This document shows, one piece after another, positions 45,895-58,158 of a stretch of 64,000 nt of DNA. The notes beneath the pieces are model-generated. The model was not told the DNA's origin and did no database searches. It saw only the letters and a program-made list of their open reading frames with translations. A program made the translations under genes and the position numbers. Source of the stretch: Laburnicola sp. R22_1 (lineage: Eukaryota; Ascomycota; Dothideomycetes; Pleosporales; Didymosphaeriaceae); NCBI GenBank assembly GCA_014281115.1, contig JACONQ010000011.1, positions 2,108,001-2,172,000 on the forward strand. Direction: 5' to 3'. Within the stretch, counting starts at the first letter, position 1, and every line of letters starts with the position of its first letter.

Positions 45895-46767
45895 CTAACT
45901 TATCCTATACTTTTAAAGAAGATAGTAAGTATAAGCAACACTCTATATAATAATTAGATTAAAGTCTATAGTATTTAAAATATAGAATATTAAGTAAAAG
46001 TATAACACTAGTAGATTAATATAATAAAGATTTAAAATCTTACCTTATAGGTTTATACTATAGTGTCCTAAGATCTACTAGCACTAGCTATAATTACGCT
46101 AAATAATAAGAAGAAGACCTCCCTATAAGCGCTTATTAATATGCTTTAGAAGGATCTAGCTCTAATAAAAGTAAGTATAAAGAATCTAGTACGCACCTAA
46201 TACTAAGTATATTATAAGAAAATTAAGTATAAAAGGTAGACACCTAAAACTTAGTATAGAAAGTAGTAGCTTCTTTTTAATAGTTTTTTTTTTTTTGCGA
46301 CTAAGGGGTTTCTAATAAAAATATTACAATAATAGCAAATATCCCTCCTGCTATTGTAGTACACAGAAAAGCGTTTTAAGGTGTTAACAAAAAGAGATTA
46401 GCGCGTTGGCCCAAGCTCGCTAAGCGAGCTGCTTCTTTTTAATAAGGCTAAGAGTTTTAAGCTTTCTAATATAAAAGATAAGCATACTATATATAACTTC
46501 TTAGATGCGCTAGTAGTTAAGCTTATACTAAAATAGGCCTAATCTATAAACTAGTGTCTTATATAAGACGCCTTGCTTAGTATTAAAGTAGTATTAAATT
46601 TTGCTAATATTAGAAAGTCTATTCTAACTTATTTAGAAGCACTGCTAATACTTAGCAAGTTAAGGTATTTATAACAATTCTAGTTAAAATAATAATTAAA
46701 AAAGTAAGATATTAACTATACTTATTTAGAAGCACTAGCTTAAATTAACTAATGAAAAAGAAGTATA
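45895..46767. repeat. AT-rich RIP block
   Basis: 46284-46431 repeats 4370-4515. Otherwise no gene or recognisable family; scattered coding-like stretches have many stops. Confidence 0.55.
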
Positions 46768-48630
46768 ACGTAGTTTACTAGCGAGTGACCCACACTAGTA
46801 AGCGCGCCACCTTTGCTAAGACCCCACTATTACTAACAATACCATTATAATACAACCACCTACTATGTCTTCTAAGCCATCTAATAAAGCTCGGTTACTT
46901 ATTGCTATTAGAGCTATTAAACAAGACCCAAATCTTACAAAGCGAGCAGTAGTAGGGCTGTATAATGTTAATCGCAGAACGCTTAATTAAAGACGCAACA
47001 AAACAATTGCACAACGCGATAACCTACCTAAATTAAAGAATTTTACATTTCTTAAGGAGTAGGCGCTTGTTAATTGTATAATTAAGCTAGACACGCGTGG
47101 ATTCCCTCCTACAAAGCTTATAATACGCATAATGGCCGATTTACTACGTTTATAGAGAGAAAAGCCACCTGTTAGTATTAACTAGATAGATAGGTTTATT
47201 AAGCGCAGACGTGAAGTTAAAACGCGTTAGTCTTAGTTATACAATAACTAGAGAGTATAATAGAAAGATTCTAAGGTTATAAACGCGTGGTTTAAGCTTG
47301 TAAAGGGTATTAAAGTTAAGTACGGCATTATGGATAAGGACACCTACAACTTTAATAAATTACGCTTTCTAATAGGAGTTATAGGGTCTTAGCTTGTGGT
47401 TATAGTATTAGAGAGGCGTGCGAAACCCAAATTAATATAGCCAGGCGAGCGCTAGTAGATTACAGTAATCTAGGGTATCTGCGCTGCTAGATAGGCAATC
47501 CCTCCCTTTATTATCTACGCCGGCAAGCATTACATCTCTACCTGGTACGAAGACGCGTTAATTTCTAGCGATTGGGTAATCGTTATTAGCGAGAATGGCT
47601 AAACAAACAACGAGCTTGGTATTGCGTGGTTAAACACTTTAACGCGTATATAAAGGGACGCGCTAAAGGAACCTATTAGCTGCTAGTTATTAATAGCTAT
47701 AAGAGCTATAACTTAATTAAGTTCTAGAATTACTATAAGGAATATAAGATTATTACTCTCTATATACTACTATATTTGTCACACCTACTGTAGCTATTAG
47801 ATGTGGGCTATTTCTTCCTACTAAAGAAGGCATATAGTGCTAAGATCTTAGGCTTAGCGTGTTGGCTAATAACCTATATTATAAAGATTAAGTTTCTCCT
47901 AGTCTTTAAAACTACGTTTTTAAAGGTTTTCTCTATAGAGACACTTAAGGGTAGTTTTTATAGTGCTGGGCTAGTCCTATTAAATCCAGAGGAGGTGTTG
48001 TAGCACCTTAATATCTATATCCGTATACCTAGTCTGCTTATTAAAGAGCCTACCACTTGGGAGTCTAAAACACTAAGTAACCTACGCGAATTTAAGGCGC
48101 AATTAACACTAGTTCGCAAGAAAATTAGAGATCACTTTAATTTATCACTAACTTTAACTATGCAGATGCTTAAGAAGCTTAAAAAAGGCGCTCTAAGTGC
48201 AATGCATAGTTAGGTACTAGTGTTAGATAAAATTACAGGCCTTCGCAAGACAATTAAGGAGACTATAAGGCGAAAATCGCGTAAAAGGAGGTATATCCAG
48301 CATTAGGGATCACTTATAGTAGCAGAGGGATCTTAGCTAGCCACTCCTAAGGACGCTAGTGGACAGAAGAAGGGTAAATAGTTGTTAGGTACTAGTCGCG
48401 CTGCAATAGGGCCATCAACTCAATGGCGTTATGGCATCTGCAGGCAACCTAGACACAATGCGCAAACCTGCCAGGGAGTTAAAGAGAAAGAATCTAAATT
48501 AGATGCATTAACTTAGTATATATTTTCAAGTAGTGTTACGACGCAGTCTAATAATAAATAAAATGGTTTGGTGGGATCTTGGCAAAGGTGGCGCGCTCAC
48601 TAGTGTGAGTTACTCACTAGTGAACCACGT
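46768..48630 (+). mobile_element. pogo-like DNA transposon 3 (1863 bp), RIP-killed
   Basis: Inverted ends ACGTAGTTTACTAG / CTAGTGAACCACGT with TA outside (46766-46767, 48631-48632). About 50 bp of terminal repeat include AGCGCGCCACCTTTGC on both sides. Confidence 0.85.
46865..48500 (+). pseudogene. pogo-like transposase 3 remnant
   Basis: ATG at 46865: MSSKPSNKARLLIAIRAIKQ, DPNLTKRAVVGLYNVNRRTL (psq/HTH DNA-binding region), then RGFPPTKLIIRIMADLL, NKLRFLIGV, AIPPFIIYAGKHYISTWYEDA of the DDE region, and a Lys/Arg-rich tail. At least ten in-frame TAG/TAA. It belongs to a different subfamily from transposases 1 and 2 (terminal repeats differ). Confidence 0.8.
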
Positions 48631-48632
48631 TA

Positions 48633-50424
48633 TATAAAACTCTTTAGACTACTAACACCTTTAAACTACTATTACTAGCAAATTCCCTAAAGGAGTACTA
48701 CTAATTACCCTTACTAAGAAAGAATATAAGGGTATTAATAATTATTTAGTATCTTTATAATAGAAGGAGCTTTATAGCAGGACTAAAATAGAAGAATAAA
48801 AGACTACACCTATAGTAAGGAGCTTATTTACTTCTACCTACCTAGGGTTAATAGATTACGCTCTAATTAATTTATTAGTCTTTAATAAGTAGCTATAAAA
48901 GCGCTTAGGGGTGTACTTAATAATATATTCTAGAAATTACCCACTTATAAAAAGCACTATTCTTAATAAAGAAGTAGTAGTTTACCTTATTAATAATTGT
49001 TTACTTCTAACACCTAGCTTATTTAAGAAAGTAAGCTTAACTTAGAATATTAAAGCTAAGACTTAGGCCCTCCTAATTTTAGAAATAGAAAATTAACTTA
49101 TAAAGGGTGTGCTTACTAGTAAGTATAGTACGCGTATTGCTTTTTTTGTAATTACTACCTTTTTTACGCTCTTTTTAATTACTAAGCAGGGGGCTCTACT
49201 TTTTTTGTCATGTTATTTAAGATAAAAGCCTTTGTCGTGCTACCCCTAGATAGTTAATATAATGGTACACACAGTATACGCGTATAAAAGATTTTTACTT
49301 AAAAATATTAAAGTTATAAAAAGATTTTATATTAATATTATCTTTAAAGCTTGCCTAAGAAAAGTAAGAATCTAGTACCTAGGTTTAGATAGATTATTGC
49401 GTATAAGAACTTTTACTTAGAATATTATCTTAGTAGAACTAAGTAGTGTTTATAATCTTACCTTTATTAAATATAAGCTTCTTTCCTACTATTTTTTAGC
49501 TATAGTAATTAGATAATTATACTATAATGTTCTGCAAGTAGATACTAAAGAACTTTAGCACCTTTAATTAGGTTACTTAGGCTAGTAAGCACTTTAAGCT
49601 TTAGTTTAGAATATATAAAATATGCGTATCTTTAGCACTTAGAGAAAGGACTATTAGTACTATTCTATAACGCATATAATAAGAGTAATCTTAAGATGCT
49701 TAAGGAAATAATCTCTAAGACTATTGTATTATATTTTATAGAATCTATTTAATTTCCTAGTAGGACAGCTTAAAGAGCTATAGAGCTTAATTATTAAGGA
49801 AGAATTTAGTAGAAAGATCTATAATAATAATCTTATATTAAAATCTCTACTAGAGATTATATAAATAATAACTAAGCTTAATTAATAGGTAGAAATTAAG
49901 TATAAGCTTAGGATTATTATAATCTATTAGGATAATAATACTACTACTCTTTCCTAAAGGAGACAATTAGCCTATAAGGACTACATAGATAAATAAGGAA
50001 TTAAGATTAGCTATACCCTAGTATATACGCACAAACTAAATATAGCACTAAAATAAGTAGGGTAAAAGATTATTACTAAAGCTATAAAATAAGGGAAAGC
50101 GGAAACTTGCTGCCTAAAATATAGTCTAAGATCTTAAGTATAACTGCTTACTTCTGTAGTAAGAGCTTATTAGCTCTATATACTTTTTAAGCACTAGATA
50201 AAGTACTTAAGAACTAGTTTAAGTAGTATTTCTATTAGTATAAGCCTCCTTAAGCATAAGCACAGATAGCTAATCTTTATCCTAATTAGAGTAGAATTTA
50301 TATATATAGCTATGAAGTATATCCTTTAAAAAGGGATTAAGTAATAGAGTAGGATAAGCAAAAATTTAAAGTAAATCCTAGGGGCTATATTAGATACCTA
50401 GTTAGTTATAGAGTATTAAATCTC
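48633..50424. repeat. AT-rich RIP block
   Basis: Contains repeat D copy 5 (49157-49267, -). The rest shows no usable frame; plus-strand fragments near 49300-50400 look retroelement-like but cannot be assigned. Confidence 0.55.
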
Positions 50425-51213
50425 TATTAAAACTCTATTAGTAAGCAAAATAAATAATAAAATAACATGTTAGAATTTCGCTGTTATAATAAAAGATAAA
50501 TAGATAAGTAACAATAAGCTACCTAAAAATAACGAAAATAGTCGTTCTAATAATAAGTTGCAATTAAAGCCAAAGTTAACTTTAAGTAACGCATGAAAAG
50601 TTTACTAAAAGATAATTATAAGAAATTTAATATTATATATATTAAATTACTTAAATCTAAAAACAAAATATACTATAAAACTAACCTAATCAATATTATA
50701 AAATACGCTATCGTAATATAAATAAGCTCGTAATTAATTTTTCTAAATTAATAACTTTTGACAACTTGTCGCAATTAAGCGCTTTAACAATTTTAAGCAA
50801 TTGCTAAAAAAAGATTAAAAATCATATACTAAACAAGGCAATATTATATGTATTAAATTACTTATTACTAAAAACTAAATATAATATATAAAAGACTTAG
50901 TTTATAATATAAAATACATTAGCGTATAATAAACTAAGGAGTAATAAATTATTCTAAAATAAGGCGTTTATTATTAACGTTATAACTAAGTAATAGTAAA
51001 ACAAAGTTTACATATAAAACAATAGTTTAAATATTAGTTTAAAGCACTAGCACGTATAAAAGTTAAAGGCATAATTAAACTATATAAAACTAAGTATTCG
51101 TTAGTCTAAAATATTTTATATATAGATTGCTAGGTAGCCAGTTAATTAAAATTAACTAACTAGTTTAATAATACTAACTTAATTACCTTCTTATCTATTT
51201 ATTTACTTTTACA
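50425..51213 (-). repeat. Copia LTR, inverse orientation, shortened
   Basis: Inverse of the 32183-33178 family; 789 bp because most minisatellite units are missing (only about one remains). Confidence 0.85.
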
Positions 51214-51243
51214 CTTATTTTACTTATAAATAAAGTAGTATAT

Positions 51244-51335
51244 ATCTATGTAAGTAGGGGGCTCTGCTTTTTTGTTATATTATTTAAGATAAAAGCCTTT
51301 ATCGTTCTACTCCTAGGTAGTTAATTTAACAACAC
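51244..51335 (-). repeat. Dispersed repeat D, copy 6
   Basis: Inverse copy, missing about 20 bp at the poly-T end; it is followed within ~10 bp by the start of transposon 4. Confidence 0.75.
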
Positions 51336-51342
51336 ATATAAT

Positions 51343-53572
51343 ATATTCTATTAGTAGCCCGAATAGATTAGTCCGCCGAATAGTTTTTGCCAAGACTACA
51401 ATACTTTACTATGAATTATAATGTCTTAATAACACAACGCGTTATTATCTAATTAAGAAGGCAGAATTAAGCTTGCCCTTCACGCCTATTAGAATCAGCA
51501 AATTTTAAGCCTACGATGTGCTGCTATAGCATATAATATCCTAAAGTCTACACTAAGCAATTAAATTAACAGAATTACCGCCTAAGTAGATACACAATTA
51601 GGCATGGCAAAGCTTACTACGACTAAAAAGCAGACGCTTATATAGTATATTCTTAACCTAGATTTATAAGAATTTGCACCCTGGCTAGGTAAGATAGAAG
51701 ATATGGCCAACAAACTGCTAGCTGCGCGGTATAGAGACCCTATAGGATAATGCTAGGCTTAGCGCTTTGTAAAGCGCGTACCTAAGCTTAAAATGACTTT
51801 TAATTAAGCGAAGGACTAATAGAGAATATAATAGGAAGACCTAGAGGTTATAAACACGTAGTTTTAGCTAGTAGAGGACACAAAAGCCAAATATAGAGTG
51901 TAGGATAAAGATATCTATAACTTTAATAAGATAGGCTTTTAGATAGGAGTTATTAGCTTAATAAAGGTTATAACTAGTTTAGAAAGATGTTCTTAACCTA
52001 CACTTATTTAGCCAGGCAACCGCAAGTAGGTTACAGTAATTTAGAGTATTTGCGCTACTAGGTATACTGCTCCGCCCTTTATTATTTATAAAGAGCGAGT
52101 CTATATCTTAGTGTGGTATAAGGAGACTAGTATCCCTCGCGATTAGAAGCTCTTAGTCTCTAAGACTAGCTAGACTAACAGCGAGCTTAGAGTTGCGTGG
52201 TTAAAGCACTTTAACGCGTATATAAGGCCGCGTATAGTAGGGTTATAGAGGTTACTTATTCTAGACGGCTATAAGAGCCACTACTCCTAGGATTTTAAGG
52301 ATTATTGCCTAGAATAGAAGATTCTAACACTCTATATGCCAGCGCACTTATCTTATATCCTCTAGCTGCTTAATATAGTCTGTTTCGCGCCACTAAAGCT
52401 AAAGTACTCCTAGCGCGTACGGGACTTAGCGCGCTAACGCGTCTTTTATATTAACAAAGAGGGCTTCCTACTAGCCTTTTGCGGCGCGTTTTTTAATATG
52501 TTTACACTAGAAAACTATAAGAAAGCCTTTAAGGCCTCTAGGCTTATTTCTTTAGATGCGTTAGTAGTAATAAATTGCCTTAATGTGCGTATTTACACTC
52601 TACCTTAGGGTACCCCACTAGATACACTATGGCAAGCCAGAACCCTAAGTAATACCCTTGAGTTTAGATCCTAGTTAAAGCTCGTACGCGACTCTTTTAT
52701 TCGGTCTCCACGTAATGCTAAATTAAGCTACTTATAGCTTATAAAAGGTGCTAAACTTATGCTCTACTATAGTGTACTTTAAGAGACCTATATTAAGGAA
52801 CTTAAGAAGCAAATTAAGGTTCTAACAAAGCGAAAAACGCGTAAAAGAAAGCGTATTTAGAAAGATGGGACGCTAGGCTTTACTTAGGGAGCAGATTTGG
52901 GAGTAGAAAGCCCTTTTATTAGGGTGAAGTTGTTAAAAAGAGTGCGAGGTAGTGGTGAGGGAGAGGCAGATCCCTTAACATAACGCTGCTATAGGAGGTG
53001 TAGAGAGCCTAGGCACAACGCAAGGACCTATTAGATAGATAAAGAGATAGAGAAGGAGTTAGATGTTACCCTTAGCGGCTTATTTTTAGATAGTGTTAAT
53101 AGTAAATTAGAGTGATTTTATTATAGGTTACTATAAGGCCAAAAATAACAGGTTAACTTTATCTTACAATAGTACGCACTTAGTGACTAAAAATTAGATA
53201 AAGTACTACTTAAGATATAATATGCTTTACTGTAAATTATAATGAGTATACTATATATTACCTATATATAGTATATTACCTATATATAGTATAGTAGATA
53301 ATATATCGTATATTATAGGGAGTCTTATTGTAAGTTCGTACTACTAAGAAAGACTTCTTAGCTTTACGCGGCTGCTGTAGCCGCGCAAAGAGGCTGCACG
53401 ACATAAAAAGTAGATTAAATAGTAACTTAGTATATTATAAGTTATAGTAGGTTATTATAAGTCACTATAAAGTAACGTTAGTAGTGTTCTATAATAAGTT
53501 ATAAGGGACCTCGAAGTTGCTAAGAAAAACTATTCGGCGGACTAATCTGTCCGGACTACTAATAGAATATAT
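51343..53572 (+). mobile_element. pogo-like DNA transposon 4 (about 2.2 kb), RIP-killed
   Basis: Inverted ends of about 46 bp: ATTCTATTAGTAGCCCG and its inverse, sharing TTAGTCCGCCGAATAGTTTT. An AT/TA string at each end makes the exact boundary uncertain by a few bases. Confidence 0.8.
51604..53110 (+). pseudogene. pogo-like transposase 4 remnant
   Basis: ATG at 51604: MAKLTTTKKQTLI, then DKDIYNFNKIGF, TAPPFIIYKERVYILVWYKET, LLILDGYKSHYS (second catalytic Asp kept) and ILQLLNIV, where LQPLDV is expected (third Asp to Asn). TSFTLENYKKAFKASRL-like and Lys/Arg-rich C-terminal parts follow. Many TAG codons. Confidence 0.78.
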
Positions 53573-53735
53573 TATTAATAATAAAATTATTATTATTTTA
53601 TATATCTTTTGTTACTCCTACTATATACTAGAGACTAGATTTTAGTGCCTTCTAGTTTACTCCTCTTTATATATAGTGTAGATTTAACCTTAGTTAGAAT
53701 TTCTATATAATAAAGATCTTTAATATAGCTATTAT
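53573..53735 (+). repeat. LTR-like repeat B copy
   Basis: Starts AATAATAAAATTATT and ends AAAGATCTTTAATA; directly adjoins transposon 4. Confidence 0.7.
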
Positions 53736-54371
53736 GCTTAGGGAAATTAAAAAGTGCTTAAAGAGTATTAAGCCCTTTATTAAGAAACTTTTATTTTACT
53801 ATTTTATTAAAAAAATATAAAATAAAAATTTGAATTATATACACTTTTAGTTTACTATAATAGCTACCCTTTAAAAGATAATAAAGACTTTTTAATTAGA
53901 ATATTTAAAGATATTTTTATAACACTTTACTTCTATTATAAAATAACTACTAATAGCTTTAGATACTAATATTAACACTATTTATATAAAATAAGTTATA
54001 ATATAAGCTAAGAATATATAGCTAGTAAATAGATACTATAAGAAATATATAGATACTAGGTAAATAATTAGGCTCTTAGTGTAATAGTACTTACTAGCTT
54101 CTCTACTAAGCACGCCCTATTACCTTTATTTTACACTCTATTTTCTCTATTTGCGCCTTTTATTTTTCTAAAAGCGCCTTTTCTAGTTAGTGTTAGCGTA
54201 GTAGTTATTATAGGCCTATACTCTATACTACCCTCTATATAAGAAAGGGCCTCCTACGTCTCTTTTTTATTTACTATTTTAGAATATTTACTATAATAAG
54301 TAAATATAATAATTACTACTATAATAATAAGAGTATTTTTATAGTAATTTACTATAAAAATTATATATATA
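53736..54371. repeat. AT-rich RIP block
   Basis: 54120-54280 is the inverse of part of 21080-21190 (CGCCTTT and TTATATAGAGAGTAG-like segments). No gene. Confidence 0.5.
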
Positions 54372-54480
54372 GCGTTAAATTAACTACCTAGGAGTAGCAC
54401 AATAAGGGCTTTTATCTTAAATAATATAATAAAAAAGCAGAGCCCCCTACTTAGTAATTAAAAAAAAGTGTAAAAAGGTA
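54372..54480 (+). repeat. Dispersed repeat D, copy 7
   Basis: AGCGTTAAATTAACTACC to AAAAAGTGTAAAAAGG, followed by the GTTATAAAAATGCG extension shared with copy 2. Confidence 0.78.
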
Positions 54481-54613
54481 GTTATAAAAATGCGATAAAA
54501 TTATATATAGCTAATAAAAAATATAATTAATTAGACTTAATATAACCTTATTTATATAATCTTAATCTAATTTATAGTCTATATAACTCTAACTTAACCT
54601 ATATCTATTACTA

Positions 54614-55516
54614 TATTAGAAAAAGTTTTAAGCGAATATAAGCACCTAGGGTACCTAAGTAGCTCTAAGTATGCCTACGTATACTTACGCACTAAATACA
54701 CTTAGAGCGCACTAGTAATACTTTTTTTTCTTAGTATGTGTATATGTAAGATTACGTAAAAATGTGTACCTATACTACTAGTATACCTAGGATATATAGG
54801 GTATCTATACTATTAAAATAATACTAATTAATTAGTAAATAAAGCTCTTTAATTAGCTAGAATTTAAAAAAGCTTAGTAAGTTACTTAGTAAGCAGCTTA
54901 CTAAGCTTTAAAAAAGATTTTTAAAGTATAAAGTTTAAGTCTCTTACTAGATAGTAATTACTAGTTAATATAATAGTATTAATGACTAGCGTATTATATA
55001 GAACTTCTACCTAATCCTAAATTTTAGGTTTTGTAGGTTTAAAAATAGAAAAATATAGTTTTATAATTATTTAAAAGAATTAGATTAGGCGAAAATTAGT
55101 GGCTTAGCAAAGAACACTATTTTCAAAAGTTTAAACTTTAATAACTTTTTTAAAAATTTATATAATAATATTATGTAATATATATAAGAACTAGTAAAAT
55201 AAAGAGGTTTTTATTAGTTACTAACTAATTACGTAATAAAAATTGTATTTTTAAATTAAATAATTAAAGACTAGTATTTTCTCTATAAATCTATTAAAAA
55301 ATTAAAATTATAGCTTTACTAGTAAACAAGTTATAAAGCTTTAAAAAAATTACTTATTTAGGCTATTTGTGCACATCTGCGCAAGTCTGCGCATGTCTGT
55401 GCATCTCTAAGCATTTTTGTGCTAGTAAATTGCTTATGCAAAAATGCGCACAAATGCGCAAGTCTGCGCACGTCTGCGCACAATTCGCATAATTGAGCAG
55501 AAAAACTTTCCTGATG
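54614..55516 (+). mobile_element. TA-flanked inverted-repeat element, copy 3 (903 bp)
   Basis: Left TATTAGAAAAAGTTTT with TA at 54612-54613; right CTTTCCTGATG with TA at 55517-55518. The right half is less decayed than the left. It marks the edge between the AT-rich block and the housekeeping island. Confidence 0.8.
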
Positions 55517-55530
55517 TAGTGTAAAATCTA

Positions 55531-55598
55531 TAGGTAGAGGTTAGATTGGGGTTAGGGTCTTATGTAAGGGAACCTAACCCCAACCCAACCTATACCTA
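55531..55598. repeat. Hairpin of GGTTAG/CCTAAC arms
   Basis: Left arm 55531-55557 (TAGGTAGAGGTTAGATTGGG...) pairs with right arm 55571-55598 with about four mismatches and a ~13-nt loop. Related CCTAACC-rich sequence flanks the first TA element at 5530-5650. Confidence 0.7.
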
Positions 55599-55824
55599 TT
55601 TGCCAGCCTAGGTGTAGGGATGCAGAAGTGGGATGGTTCCATCACGATTGTAACATGTGTCTCCTCTAAAAAGCATCAAGAAATGAGTCACGACGCAAAA
55701 GAGTGGCAGAAGAACGAGATATAGCCACTGCTGCCTGAATGCGACCGGCAAGCGCATCTTCGGTGTATGTTTTATTCTATCCCGAGCGCTGCCGTAACCC
55801 TATACTCCAGTCCCACACCAAGAA

Positions 55825-56791
55825 TCAATATGCACTATGAATGATGTCACGTACCGTACCGGACGGCAGCGGAACCTCCTTGGTTGTCTCTTCCTCCACC
55901 TTGGGCGGAAAATCCACACTTTCAGCTCCAAAAACACCCACTGCGCTCCTTCCCATCCCGCCCCCCTTCTCTTCTGTCTCTTTCCACTCCTTCAACACAA
56001 ACATGCCTTCCCCATCCACATCTTCAGCCGTCTCTTTGCTCTCCTTCATCTTCCCCTCGTCGTAGTCAAAGACGCGCCAATCTGCATTGAAGAAGCGCCT
56101 GTTGCAAACAGCGGCGCGCAAGAAGCCCGCGTGAGAGACTACTGCAATCACTTTCTCAGGCCTGGAGTAGAGTGTCTGCAGACACGTTTGCCCACGGGCG
56201 AGAATAGCTTTGCGCGTAAATGCATAGGGATTCGAGGAGAGGTTTGATGTTTTGTCGGGATATAGTGGGTCTACGACCGAAAAGTCAAACGAGGGGAACT
56301 CTGCCGCCATGGTGGACATGGGTGAGCCAGTATCGCAGGGCTTATCGCTGTTTTCTGATGCGACGACTTCATTAGCATGCGAAAGAACGAACAACCTAGA
56401 GAGTCGAGACTAAGCTAGAGTACCGAGCCACACGGTACACTAGCAATCAGAGGTTTCGGTTCTCAGCACCAGAACTTGGGTGATTTTGGAAAGCCGAGAA
56501 TGCATGCTGCTATGATTACTTACCTTGCCAACCAGCATCCGGTAGCACCTTGATGCCCTTCTCTTTGGTCAACCATTCCAACCCTATGCTGGCGGTCTGT
56601 AAGGTCCTTCTCATCGAACTGACAACGATGAGTTCGACGTCATTTGCAATCTTGGTATTTTTGAGGCTGTCTTGCAGCTCTCTGCATTGCTGTTCGCCGA
56701 GTTCTGAAAGCGGAGGATCGTGAATGGAATAGTCGCTGGCAACGTTATGCAGTGCCTGCGCATGGCGGATGAGGAGCAGCGTTGGAGGCAT
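55825..56791 (-). CDS. Histidine phosphatase (phosphoglycerate mutase-like) family protein
   Basis: Exons 56791-56524 and 56354-55825; the intron of 169 bp (GTAAGT, TGCTAATG branch, CATCAG) is long for this window; 265 aa. Catalytic RHA motif LLIRHAQALHN at residues 8-18 (His10 phosphoacceptor), PPLSELGEQQC, the conserved SSMRRTLQTA, and the second catalytic His in VVSHAGFLRA. The join WQ-ENSDKPCDTGSP is typical of the fungal PGAM-like family. Probably a cytosolic phosphatase; substrate unknown. The C-terminal ~60 residues are acidic and low-complexity. No TM segment or signal peptide. Confidence 0.88.
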
Positions 56792-57092
56792 GATGAGACG
56801 CAGAGGAATGTGAAACGATGGTTGGGGAGAAGAGCTCCCCCTTGGGAAGGCAGCAGTTTACAGGCCCGAGTAGCACAATTTGGGAGATAATATGACCCGC
56901 ACATTGGTGGGGCGAAAAGGGCACTTTCTCGACGTCATTTTCTTCATGATAACCTCGAAAGCACAGCAATCGACGTCGGTCATTGCGCATTTTTGACCAT
57001 CTGCCATCGTTGTTTGTGCTCATCACTGGGTCGTTAAAGGAGAACGCCATCTATGCTGCGCTCGCGCCAAGATATAGTACAGACCCAATGCT
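56792..57092. other. Intergenic region
   Basis: 301 bp, holding the promoter of the phosphatase and the 3' UTR of PRE10 (both minus-strand genes). No other feature seen. Confidence 0.6.
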
Positions 57093-58158
57093 CTACTCCT
57101 GCATCTCGTCCTCCTCATCGTCGCCCTCCAATGCCTTCTTCGCCAGCCTCTCGGCCTCCTCCCTCAGCTCCTTCGGAACCTCCTCGTGCCTGCCCTTGGT
57201 GGGACCACTCGTGGAGCTTATCCAGGTCATTTCTAGCTCGAACTCCTTGTCCTTGTTATCGTCGTGTGCAATGTAGATGATGCGCGCGGCCTCCTTGACT
57301 CCCTGCTCGAGCGAGAGCTCACCGTCCGAGAGATTTAGCTTCTCCAGCTCAGACTTTGCGATTTGCCGTCCCTTGCCCGTAGCGGCACCATAGTAGCCCT
57401 GATTCCCAAGTTAGCCGATGCATACGCACAAAGCAAGCGTGTCCGTCTCACCCAGTAGAGACCGCTCGGCTCAATCATGTATAGATATGGGCCGCCGTGT
57501 TTTGCACCATCCTTCTTGCCTCCAGAACCGACGCTTGGCCCCGAACCGACTTGGCCATCTACAGGCAACTCGGCCTCTGAATCCCATCCTCCAATGATAG
57601 CAGTCACACCGAAGGGTCGCACGCTGGAGTAGAGCGTGTATGCCTGGACGTAGCTTCCCATGCGGTCCGCAAGCGACGACGTGGGGATCGGGGCTTTGTA
57701 GAGGTTGCGCCACGAAGATGCCTCGTCGCGTGCTCGGGATACAAAGTGGCGACCATCGGGAAGAAGACCTGAAGACACCTAATTTACGCACTGTCAGACA
57801 TGTTCCCGCCAGCCAGGATGGTGTTGCTCACAACGCCCATGTTCCGGTCGACCGTCGCTATCCGCTTGTTGGCCCCCGACTTGAGTAGTTTGCTAGTGAC
57901 GAGCTTCTCCAGCGCCAGCACAATTCCGTCCTTGCACCGTATGCCAACGGCCGTACCACCGTTCTCTACTGCCTTGACTGCGTATTCGACCTGAGCGTGT
58001 GAGCGAAGGCGGGGCGTGTCATCTCGAGCAGCGTCGTACCTGAAAATTGCGGCCGTCAGGCGAGAAGACGGAGTTGGACAGGTCATAGCCGGTGCCTATG
58101 GACGTCTGCGGGAGCTGTTAGTTGGGGGAGGCGCCACAGCGCGGCTGGAGCTTACCAT
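57093..58158 (-). CDS. PRE10: 20S proteasome subunit alpha type-7 (PSMA3/PRE10)
   Basis: Five coding exons: 58158-58156 (ATG only), 58105-58040, 57990-57832, 57778-57452, 57398-57093; introns of 49-53 bp; 286 aa. N-terminus [35 protein letters not shown] is the alpha-subunit signature (proteasome_A plus VEYAxKAV). Then [43 protein letters not shown] and [18 protein letters not shown]. The Glu/Asp-rich tail (GDDEDEMQE) is typical of PSMA3. A structural alpha-ring subunit that gates the 20S core; non-catalytic. Insertion near [25 protein letters not shown] is longer than in yeast. The start was chosen because ATG|GTAAGC joins in frame to the conserved TSIGTGYD. Confidence 0.95.

Noticed and set aside
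47803..48003. Small gene starting MGYFFLLKKAYS
   Set aside because: Fragment of the pogo-like transposase 3 region between two RIP stops.
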